Source: an uncultured Collinsella sp. (GTDB lineage: Bacteria > Actinomycetota > Coriobacteriia > Coriobacteriales > Coriobacteriaceae). From it: a stretch of DNA of 8,146 nucleotides. The position numbers were made by a program, and so were the translations under genes. The stretch is from assembly GCA_900751755.1 (NCBI GenBank), contig CAADSP010000094.1:1-8146 (forward strand). Reading direction: 5' to 3'. Below are positions 1 through 5,473 of the stretch, in pieces; within the stretch, counting starts at the first letter, position 1, and every line of letters begins with the position of its first letter. Below the pieces are notes generated by a model that saw only the letters and a list, made by a program, of their open reading frames with translations, was not told the origin of the DNA and did no database searches.

Positions 1-741
1 CCGGCCGCCCCCCTGCCGCTCTACCCCGTTCCCACGCCGGTGTCCAAGGGCGTTATCGTCACGAGCACCATACACGGCAACACCGTGATTACCGCGACGG
101 CCGCCGTGCGCGAGCCGGGCGACACGCAGACCTATGCGAGCGATGTCAACGCGCTGCTGAGCGGCGCGCGCAAGCTGGTGCCCGACCTGGACACACGTCG
201 CGTGGTGCGCGCGTTTGCCGGCGGTCGCCCGGTCATTAAGGGAACGAACGACTTCTATATTGGGCAGTCGGCCGTGGTGCCGGGGCTGTTCCAGGCGGCG
301 GGCATTCAGTCGCCGGGCGTGGCGAGCGCGCCAGCCATTGCCGAGCGCATGGAGCAGGTGCTGCGCGATGCCGGCGTGGCCCTACGCGAACGGGACGATT
401 GGGACCCGATTCGCCGTGCGCCGGACGACTTTGACCGCGCCCCGCTTGCGCGCAAGGAAGAGCTCATTGAGTCCGACCCCGCGTGGGGGCAGATTGTCTG
501 CCGCTGCGAGACGGTGCCCGAGGCCGAGATCGTGGCCTCGATCCGACGCCGCCCGGGCGCGGTTTCCGTCGAGGGCGTCAAGCGCCGCTGCCGCGCCGGC
601 ATGGGTCGGTGCCAGAGCGGATTTTGCCAGAGCCGCGTGGTGGCGATCCTGGCGCGCGAGCTGGGTTGCGACCCCAGCGAGGTGCTGTTGGAGGATGCCG
701 GTTCTTGGCTGGTCGAGGGACCGCTGAAGGGGGTGCGCTAG
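1..741 (+). CDS. GlpA-like NAD(P)/FAD-dependent oxidoreductase with C-terminal BFD-type [2Fe-2S] domain (5' partial)
   Basis: The frame is open from the first base to a TAG stop at 739-741, so about 246 C-terminal residues are seen and the FAD-binding N-terminus lies outside the window. A GTG at 40 lies inside the conserved stretch (VPTPVSKGV) and is not a start. The first ~115 residues match the C-terminal half of the DAO/GlpA oxidoreductase fold: the TIHGN segment, then FAGGRPV, DFYIG and AGIQSPGVASAPAI, which in this family close the FAD site. The last ~80 residues are a BFD-like [2Fe-2S] domain with ligand pattern CxC (Cys codons 499-501 and 505-507) and CxxxxC (610-612 and 625-627) around a GMGRCQSGFC motif. 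An extra Cys sits at 589-591. The next gene starts one base after the stop, so the two are surely co-transcribed. By family and context it is probably the catalytic subunit of an anaerobic glycerol-3-phosphate dehydrogenase-like complex. The substrate is inferred, and related proteins oxidise other 2-hydroxy or amino acids. Confidence 0.88.
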   Translation, partial: PAAPLPLYPVPTPVSKGVIVTSTIHGNTVITATAAVREPGDTQTYASDVNALLSGARKLVPDLDTRRVVRAFAGGRPVIKGTNDFYIGQSAVVPGLFQAAGIQSPGVASAPAIAERMEQVLRDAGVALRERDDWDPIRRAPDDFDRAPLARKEELIESDPAWGQIVCRCETVPEAEIVASIRRRPGAVSVEGVKRRCRAGMGRCQSGFCQSRVVAILARELGCDPSEVLLEDAGSWLVEGPLKGVR

Positions 742-742
742 G

Positions 743-2104
743 ATGGCGACTCTTGATATTCGCGACGAACGCGCAGAGGTCGGAGCCGTAGCGTCGGTGT
801 CGACGCAGGCCTTCGACGTGGTCGTTATCGGCGGAGGACCTGCCGGCATGGCGGCCGCGCTCGCCGCACATAAGGCCGGCGCCCACGTGGCCATCATGGA
901 GCGCGAGCAGCATCTGGGCGGCATTCTATGCCAGTGCATACACCCGGGTTTTGGCCTTTCGCACTTTAAGCAGGAGCTTACCGGCCCCGAGTACGCGCAG
1001 TGCTTTATCGACCAGGTGCGCGCCACCGACATTGCGCTGTTCTTGGACAGCATGGTGCTTGGGATTGATTCGAGTGAGTCCACGGAAGACACCACACTCC
1101 ACACCGTCACGCTCATGAGCCGTGCCGGCATGTTGCAGCTCACCGGACGCGCGGTCGTCCTTGCCATGGGATGCCGTGAGCGCACGCGCAGCGAGATCAA
1201 GATTCCCGGCAGCCGCCCCGCCGGCGTGTTTACGGCAGGCTTGGCGCAGCGATACATCAATATCGAAAACCTCAAGCCCGGCTCGCGCGCCGTCATTTTG
1301 GGCTCGGGTGACATCGGGCTTATCATGGCGCGCCGCTGCACGCTCGAGGGGATTTCCGTCGAGGGCGTGTACGAGCTCATGCCGTACGCCAACGGGCTGC
1401 GCCGTAACGTCAAGAACTGCCTGGACGACTTTGGCATTCCGTTGCACCTGTCCACAACCGTCACGCGTGTGATCGGTCACGATCGCGTGGAGGCCGTCGT
1501 GGTGAGCCAGGTCGACGATCACCTGGTGCCCATTGCCGGGACGGAGCGCATCGTTTCATGCGATACGCTGCTGCTTTCGGTGGGCCTGATTCCCGAGAAC
1601 GAGCTTTCGGTGGGTGCGGGCGTTGAGCTTGACCCGCGCACGCGCGGCGCCGTGGTAGACCAGAGCCTGCAAACGGGCGTACCGGGCATCTTTGCCTGCG
1701 GAAACGTGCTGCACGTGCACGACCTGGCCGACAACGTGACGACCGAGTCCGAGCGTGCCGGTACGGCTGCAGCGACATGGGCGTTGAACGGCGACGCCGG
1801 GGCGAGCGCTGCGAGCATGGGCTGCGAACTTACGATCTCCCCTGCCGGTATCGCGGGCTACGCGCTTCCGGGACGCATTACGGCTGTGGCACTCACCAAA
1901 CTCAGCTTCCGCGTGCGCCGACCGGTCGACGCCGCCCGCGTGCGCATTCTGGCAGGCGACGAAGAACTGTTTGCAGGCAAGGTCCGCCCGTTTAAACCAA
2001 GTGTAATGGAGAGCTTCCCACTGCCGGCAAAGGCGATTCAGAGCGCACTCAACCTGGGTGTTAGCGAAATTGTCCTGTCCGTCGATCCCATTGAGGAGGC
2101 GTAA
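743..2104 (+). CDS. FAD/NAD(P)-binding oxidoreductase, second subunit of the GlpA-like redox operon
   Basis: This 453-aa flavoprotein belongs to the pyridine nucleotide-disulphide oxidoreductase superfamily (COG0446 type). The N-terminal Rossmann motif GGGPAG lies at residues 30-35, with E53 ending the second strand as expected for FAD ribose binding. It is followed by GGILCQCIHPGFGL (about 59-72), a family signature. A second nucleotide-binding motif, GSGDIG, is at 187-192 and probably binds NAD(P)H. The PGIFACGN motif (about 314-321) is the usual C-terminal FAD contact. The last ~90 residues form a small beta-rich tail. Start: ATG 743, one base after the upstream stop, with a G-rich ribosome-binding site (729-733). 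An alternative GTG at 797 would remove 18 residues and give the more usual short N-terminus before the Rossmann fold. It sits where GlpB sits in glpABC operons and likely passes electrons between the GlpA-like subunit and a nucleotide or Fe-S partner. That role is inferred from context. Confidence 0.9.
   Translation: MATLDIRDERAEVGAVASVSTQAFDVVVIGGGPAGMAAALAAHKAGAHVAIMEREQHLGGILCQCIHPGFGLSHFKQELTGPEYAQCFIDQVRATDIALFLDSMVLGIDSSESTEDTTLHTVTLMSRAGMLQLTGRAVVLAMGCRERTRSEIKIPGSRPAGVFTAGLAQRYINIENLKPGSRAVILGSGDIGLIMARRCTLEGISVEGVYELMPYANGLRRNVKNCLDDFGIPLHLSTTVTRVIGHDRVEAVVVSQVDDHLVPIAGTERIVSCDTLLLSVGLIPENELSVGAGVELDPRTRGAVVDQSLQTGVPGIFACGNVLHVHDLADNVTTESERAGTAAATWALNGDAGASAASMGCELTISPAGIAGYALPGRITAVALTKLSFRVRRPVDAARVRILAGDEELFAGKVRPFKPSVMESFPLPAKAIQSALNLGVSEIVLSVDPIEEA
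2093..2099 (+). promoter_or_regulatory. Strong Shine-Dalgarno site for the DUF1667 gene
   Basis: GAGGAGG lies 9 bases before the ATG at 2109 and inside the last codons of the preceding oxidoreductase gene. It settles the start at 2109 rather than at an in-frame upstream codon (2058) that would overlap the neighbour by about 47 bases. Confidence 0.8.
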
Positions 2105-2108
2105 GGCC

Positions 2109-2507
2109 ATGAGCATAAACGCGATCGAAACGCTGCAGTTCAACTGCACCACCTGCCCATCCGAGTGCCTCCTGACCGTAGAGGTAGAGCGTGACGCAGA
2201 CGGCGCCGCGGTAGAGGTGCGCTCCGTGACCGGCAACAGCTGCCCGCGCGGTGATAAATTCGCGCATCAGGAGCTCACCTGCCCCATGCGCGTGCTCACC
2301 ACAACCGTGGCCGTATCCGGCGGCGACGAGGCGCTGCTACCCGTGCGCACGGCCGAAGCCATCCCGCTGGCGCTCCACGCCCAGGCGATGGACCTCATCC
2401 GCGGCCTAGTCGTCGAAGCCCCCATCCGCATGGGCAACGTCGTGTTGGAAGACCTCCTCCACACGGGCATCGACCTAATCGCCAGCATGGACATCGACCC
2501 AGCCTAA
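2109..2507 (+). CDS. DUF1667 family Cys-rich small protein
   Basis: This is a 132-aa protein of the DUF1667 (COG3862) family. It carries the N-terminal cluster NCTTCPSEC (Cys 13, 16, 20), then GNSCPRGDKFAHQEL (Cys 45) and PMRVLTTTV, which together are the family signature. The four conserved cysteines could bind an Fe-S cluster or zinc, and an additional Cys is at 58. The rest (about residues 75-132) is a short alpha/beta tail without recognisable motifs. There is no signal peptide or membrane segment. It begins 4 bases after the stop of the oxidoreductase gene, so it is the third cistron of the operon. In many Firmicutes and Actinobacteria this family follows the same two flavoprotein genes next to glycerol genes. 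That association is family knowledge, and its exact role (electron-transfer subunit or maturation factor) is not established. Confidence 0.88.
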   Translation: MSINAIETLQFNCTTCPSECLLTVEVERDADGAAVEVRSVTGNSCPRGDKFAHQELTCPMRVLTTTVAVSGGDEALLPVRTAEAIPLALHAQAMDLIRGLVVEAPIRMGNVVLEDLLHTGIDLIASMDIDPA

Positions 2508-2533
2508 GCAGCCCATTTGGGACGGGACTTCAT

Positions 2534-2620
2534 CCCCCTCTGCAGCTGCGGTGGAATAGTTCCTGTTTTAGGCCATTACCCCGGCAAACAGGAACCATTT
2601 CACCGCAACTTATGTGGGGG
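2534..2620. repeat. Palindromic element, copy 1 (87 bp)
   Basis: The layout is C5 (2534-2538), 5-nt spacer, left arm (2544-2565), 23-nt centre (2566-2588), right arm (2589-2610), 5-nt spacer, G5 (2616-2620). The core of the left arm reads CTGCGGTGGAATAGTTCCTG and the right arm CAGGAACCATTTCACCGCAA. They pair over 20 positions with 17 Watson-Crick pairs, one G-U pair and two mismatches. TTT/AAA (2566-2568 with 2586-2588) lengthens the stem. No T-run follows, so it is not a classical intrinsic terminator. It matches copy 2 at 3765-3850 (21 of 22 positions in each arm). It lies between the DUF1667 gene and the peptidase gene. Likely a REP/MITE-like interspersed repeat or a structured RNA element. 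Confidence 0.85.
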
Positions 2621-2650
2621 CGCATGGGATACCATGGTGGCACCCTAACG

Positions 2651-2656
2651 AAAGGA
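2651..2656 (+). promoter_or_regulatory. Shine-Dalgarno site fixing the start of the M24 peptidase
   Basis: AAAGGA ends 6 bases before the ATG at 2663. An in-frame ATG at 2612 lies inside the right end of the palindromic repeat and would add 17 residues unlike the family, so 2663 is preferred. A nearer ATG at 2659 is out of frame. Confidence 0.75.
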
Positions 2657-2662
2657 CGATGT

Positions 2663-3751
2663 ATGGCACATGTCGATGACCAACGTGTGGCGCGCGTGCT
2701 CGATGCGCTCGAGGCTCAGCACCCCGGCGCGCAGCTGCTCGTAAACGACCCGTGGTCGATTTGTTACCTGACCGGATTTTATGCCGATATGTTCGAACGT
2801 TTTTGCGGCGTGTTGCTCGCACGCAATGCCGAGCCCGTGATCTTGGTCAACGCGCTGCATCAGTTGCCCGAGTACGACAATGCCCGCGTCGCCTATCACA
2901 CCGATACCGACGTCGTGGCCGACGCCATCGCTCGCGAGGTCGATCCGACCAAACCACTCGGCATCGACACCGTTATGCGCTCCGGCTTTTTGATGCCCCT
3001 TATGGATCGTCACGCCGCGAGTGAGTTCTTCCTGGGCGACTTTGCCGTCACCGCCGCACGCGCCCACAAGGATGTCACCGAGCAGGAGCTTATGCGCGCG
3101 TCATCGGCCGCTAACGACGCCGTGATGGCCGACGCCATCAAGCTCGTCCACGAGGGCGTGACGGAGCGCGAAATTGCCGACCAGATGCTCGGCCTGTATC
3201 GCAAGCACGGCTGCGAGGGCTTTAGTTTTCCGCCCATCGTAAGCTTTGGCGCCAACGCCGGCGACCCGCATCACGAGCCCGATGACACCGTGCTCAAGCG
3301 TGGCGACGTGGTACTGTTCGACATTGGCGGACGCCGCTGCAACTACTGCTCGGACATGACGCGCACGTTCTTTTGGGGCGAGCCGGACGAGGAGACGGCG
3401 CGCATCTACGACATCGTTCGCCGCGCCAACGAGGCCGCCGAGGCGCTCATTGCACCGGGTGTGCGCATGTGCGATCTGGACCGCGCCGCGCGCGACGTGA
3501 TTGAGGACACTGGCTACGGCAAATACTTTACGCACCGCCTGGGCCACTCGATCGGTCTGCAGGACCACGAGCCGGGCGACGTTTCGCTCGTCAACGAGCA
3601 GGTCGTAGAGCCGGGCATGACGTTCTCCATCGAGCCGGGCATCTACCTCCCCGGCCGCACCGGCGTCCGCATCGAGGACCTTGCCCTAGTTACCGAGTGC
3701 GGCGTCGAGATTCTCAACGCCTATCCCCACGATCCAGTCCGCCTAGACTAG
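2663..3751 (+). CDS. M24B family metallopeptidase (Xaa-Pro dipeptidase / aminopeptidase type)
   Basis: This 362-aa cytosolic peptidase has the usual length for short bacterial PepQ/PepP-like enzymes. Residues ~1-130 form the creatinase-type N-terminal domain (LLVNDPWSICYLTGF early in it), and ~135-362 the 'pita-bread' catalytic domain. All five dinuclear metal ligands are visible: D220 (VVLFDIGG), D231 (SDMTRTF), H295 (HRLGHSIGL), E324 (FSIEPGIY) and E338 (VRIEDLALV). The substrate-side histidines H291 and H302 are also in place. It should hydrolyse Xaa-Pro bonds in peptides. Whether it acts as dipeptidase or aminopeptidase cannot be decided from sequence. There is no signal peptide. It stands alone on the plus strand, 155 bp after the redox operon and converging with folC, with a copy of the same palindromic repeat on each side. 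No clear promoter is visible outside the upstream repeat. Confidence 0.93.
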   Translation: MAHVDDQRVARVLDALEAQHPGAQLLVNDPWSICYLTGFYADMFERFCGVLLARNAEPVILVNALHQLPEYDNARVAYHTDTDVVADAIAREVDPTKPLGIDTVMRSGFLMPLMDRHAASEFFLGDFAVTAARAHKDVTEQELMRASSAANDAVMADAIKLVHEGVTEREIADQMLGLYRKHGCEGFSFPPIVSFGANAGDPHHEPDDTVLKRGDVVLFDIGGRRCNYCSDMTRTFFWGEPDEETARIYDIVRRANEAAEALIAPGVRMCDLDRAARDVIEDTGYGKYFTHRLGHSIGLQDHEPGDVSLVNEQVVEPGMTFSIEPGIYLPGRTGVRIEDLALVTECGVEILNAYPHDPVRLD

Positions 3752-3764
3752 CCTGGTCCCCAAG

Positions 3765-3850
3765 CCCCCAAACTAAGTTGCGGTGGAATAGTTCCTGGAT
3801 GGGCTGCTAGAGCCCAAAAACAGGAACTATTTCACCGCAACTACTGGGGG
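3765..3850. repeat. Palindromic element, copy 2 (86 bp), between convergent genes
   Basis: The layout matches copy 1: C5 (3765-3769), 6-nt spacer, left arm (3776-3797), 23-nt centre (3798-3820), right arm (3821-3842), 3-nt spacer, G5 (3846-3850). The 22-nt arms pair fully: 21 Watson-Crick pairs and one G-U, at the same position as in copy 1. The centre carries its own hairpin, TGGGCT (3800-3805) with AGCCCA (3811-3816) around a 5-nt loop. It sits between the stop codons of the peptidase gene (3751) and folC (3857). It could therefore act as a bidirectional terminator or insulating hairpin, although no T-run of useful length follows on the plus strand. Confidence 0.88.
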
Positions 3851-3856
3851 GATGGG

Positions 3857-5200
3857 CTAGCGCAGCAGCCCCGCTACTTCGCCGGCTAGGGTGATGGTGC
3901 CGGCTGCTACGAAGGGCTCGCCGGCGGCATCGAGGGCTGCGAGGGCCTCGGATACGCTGGGGTACACGCCCGCGAGCTTGTCGGCATCCACCAGGGCAGC
4001 AAGCTCCTCTGCCGGCAGGGCGCGATCGGAATCGGTCTGGGTCGCGACCACACGGGGGAACGCCGGAATCAGCACGTCGACGATACCCGCCACGTCCTTG
4101 TCAGCCAATGCGGCGCAAAGCAGCGTGGGGCGATTCTCTACACACGGATCGATCTCGTCCAGTGCGCTCACAAAGTTCTCGCAGCTCTGGGGGTTATGGC
4201 AGGCGTCGATCAGTTTGAGCGGATCGGTTCCCAGCACATCAAAGCGACCCGGCGTGGGGCAGCCCATAAGCGAAGCATCCAGCGCCTCGTGGTCGAGCTC
4301 GCGACCCAGATACCCCTCGCAAAGCATAATCGCGCACGCGGCATTCTGCGGCTGATAGGCCGGCTTGACCATGCTCGACGTATAGATCGCACGCGGCGTG
4401 GTGCAGCTAAACTCAACCGTATCGCCCACGTGCTCCGGCACCTTAGTCGTGGCGTGGCTTACCACAAGCGGCACAACGCCGCACTCGCGGCAACGAGCAT
4501 CCATCACGCGCTGAACGCTCGCCTCGTGCGTGCCCTCGCCCAGCACAACCAGGCGTCCGGGCTTAATGACCGCAGCCTTCTCCCCCGCAATGGCCTCGAG
4601 CGTATCGCCCAAAATTCGTGTGTGATCGAGCCCAATGCCCGTAATGGCAACGGCGACGGGATCGGTCGCACTCGTGGCGTCCCAACGCCCGCCCATGCCA
4701 ACCTCGAGCACGGTAACATCCACGCGGGCCTCGGCAAACACCACAAGTGCAGCAGCCGTCAAAAGATCAAACGGCGTGATGGTATAGGCACGCTCCCCCG
4801 CCGCCACACGGCGCGCATTCACGCGATGTCCCGCCTCGACAGCTGCCGAAACGCCACGGGCAAACGCCTCGTCGCTCACGACGCGTCCATCGACCTCCAT
4901 GCGCTCGGGATAGCGAACAAGCTGCGGCGACGTATACAGCGCGGTCTTGAGCCCCTCACCACGAAGAATGGCAGCCGAAAAACGCGTAGTCGAAGTCTTG
5001 CCATTGGTGCCGGCAACCTGAATGCAATCAAAGTACTCGTCCGGACGCCCCAGCTCATCGAGCATATCGACAACCGTCTCGAGCAGAGGACCAGCATCCC
5101 CAGAAATCCGCCCCGTATCAGCAGCAAGCCCAACAGCCTCATCAAACGAAAGCAACTCAAACGAGAAAGGAACGCTATACAAGCCAGAACGCTTAGGCAT
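3857..5200 (-). CDS. folC: Bifunctional folylpolyglutamate synthase / dihydrofolate synthase
   Basis: This 447-aa Mur-ligase-family enzyme adds glutamate to folates using ATP, and usually also to dihydropteroate. The N-terminal ATPase domain has the P-loop GTNGKTST (residues 64-71) preceded by CIQVA. LEVGMGGRWDATS (E166 to about S177) carries a magnesium ligand. GLDHTRILG (H193) precedes GEKAAVIKPG, where K208 matches the carbamylated lysine of the family. The C-terminal domain has the DACHNP motif at 332-337, where most homologues read DGAHNP. Start: ATG at 5200 has GGAG (5210-5213) 9 bases upstream. Two in-frame upstream ATGs (5221, 5257) lack a good ribosome-binding site and lie in AT-richer, non-coding-looking sequence. 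It lies downstream of valS on the same strand, a frequent valS-folC order, but here separated by 273 bp holding a large inverted repeat. Confidence 0.95.
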   Translation of the reverse strand: MPKRSGLYSVPFSFELLSFDEAVGLAADTGRISGDAGPLLETVVDMLDELGRPDEYFDCIQVAGTNGKTSTTRFSAAILRGEGLKTALYTSPQLVRYPERMEVDGRVVSDEAFARGVSAAVEAGHRVNARRVAAGERAYTITPFDLLTAAALVVFAEARVDVTVLEVGMGGRWDATSATDPVAVAITGIGLDHTRILGDTLEAIAGEKAAVIKPGRLVVLGEGTHEASVQRVMDARCRECGVVPLVVSHATTKVPEHVGDTVEFSCTTPRAIYTSSMVKPAYQPQNAACAIMLCEGYLGRELDHEALDASLMGCPTPGRFDVLGTDPLKLIDACHNPQSCENFVSALDEIDPCVENRPTLLCAALADKDVAGIVDVLIPAFPRVVATQTDSDRALPAEELAALVDADKLAGVYPSVSEALAALDAAGEPFVAAGTITLAGEVAGLLR

Positions 5201-5209
5201 AACCAAAGT

Positions 5210-5213
5210 CTCC
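5210..5213 (-). promoter_or_regulatory. Ribosome-binding site supporting the folC start at 5200
   Basis: On the minus strand TTGGAG is followed by 9 bases and ATG. It is the best spaced purine-rich site among the three candidate folC starts. The site is modest, so the call is tentative. Confidence 0.55.
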
Positions 5214-5330
5214 AATAACATAAAAAGAGGCCCATCAAAACAACGAGCCCCTCCCATTCAAAATATCAGCCACTACCCGCTTGCAGCGGAGTCAAGGCAT
5301 CAGCAATGTGGCCATCACAGGCAGCGGACG

Positions 5331-5343
5331 CCCCCGTAACCGC
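5331..5343. repeat. Left copy of an imperfect 13-bp direct repeat flanking the inverted repeat
   Basis: CCCCCGTAACCGC here matches CCCCCGGTACCGC at 5461-5473 in 11 of 13 positions. The pair brackets the nested inverted repeat at 5347-5463. The right copy overlaps the inverted repeat's outermost bases and ends next to the valS stop codon. It could be a decayed target-site duplication or chance similarity of C-rich sequence. Confidence 0.4.
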
Positions 5344-5346
5344 TAT

Positions 5347-5463
5347 GGGAGCGGTTTGGGGCTTTGCTCGATACAAGTTCCGCACGAGCCGAAGGCCACT
5401 TAATGTGGCCTTCGTGCGAGCAGGACTGTCCGCAGTAGCGAGCAATGCCCCAAACCGCGTCCC
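5347..5463. repeat. Nested inverted repeat (~117 bp) in the valS-folC gap
   Basis: The outer stem pairs GCGGTTTGGGGC (5351-5362) with GCCCCAAACCGC (5447-5458). After one T-T mismatch it continues as TTGCTCG (5364-5370) with CGAGCAA (5439-5445), giving 19 pairs over 20 positions. GGGA/TCCC (5347-5350 with 5460-5463) extends it past a bulged G. The inner part has AGTTC/GGACT (5376-5380 with 5423-5427, one wobble), CGCAC/GTGCG (5381-5385 with 5414-5418) and a perfect 9-bp hairpin, GAAGGCCAC/GTGGCCTTC (5391-5399 with 5405-5413), with loop TTAAT. It begins 10 bases after the valS stop on the minus strand. No U-run follows any stem in that direction, so a simple terminator is unlikely. A palindromic repeat element, an mRNA-stabilising or processing hairpin, or a small structured RNA are possible. 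Confidence 0.8.
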
Positions 5464-5473
5464 CCGGTACCGC
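5461..5473. repeat. Right copy of the imperfect 13-bp direct repeat
   Basis: CCCCCGGTACCGC abuts the valS stop codon (5474-5476 on the minus strand). Its first three bases also take part in the outermost pairing of the inverted repeat. See the left copy at 5331-5343. Confidence 0.4.

Noticed and set aside
382..1464. Minus-strand open frame of 360 codons antisense to the two oxidoreductase genes
   Set aside because: The protein is low-complexity and Arg/Ser/Ala-rich with no family motif. It overlaps two strongly supported genes and is a by-product of high GC content.
2511..2520. Short CCCATTTGGG palindrome after the DUF1667 stop
   Set aside because: A 4-bp stem without a T-run is not enough for a terminator and such motifs are common by chance.
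2534..3850. CRISPR array or recombinase attachment sites formed by the repeated palindromes
   Set aside because: There are only two copies 1.2 kb apart with a gene between them, no spacers, no cas genes and no integrase in the window.
4196..5218. Plus-strand open frame of 340 codons opposite folC
   Set aside because: It is Arg/His/Asn-rich with no recognisable domain and is fully explained as the shadow of folC.
5221..5252. GGGCCTC followed by five T on the minus strand, like a terminator before folC
   Set aside because: Only about four base pairs (GAGG/CCTC) can form around a long loop, and it lies about 20 bases before the folC start. Too weak to call.
5263..5295. Possible folC promoter: TTGACT (5290-5295) and TGATAT (5263-5268) on the minus strand
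   Set aside because: The spacer is 21 bases, too long for a standard promoter. No better-spaced -10 box was seen, so it is not annotated.
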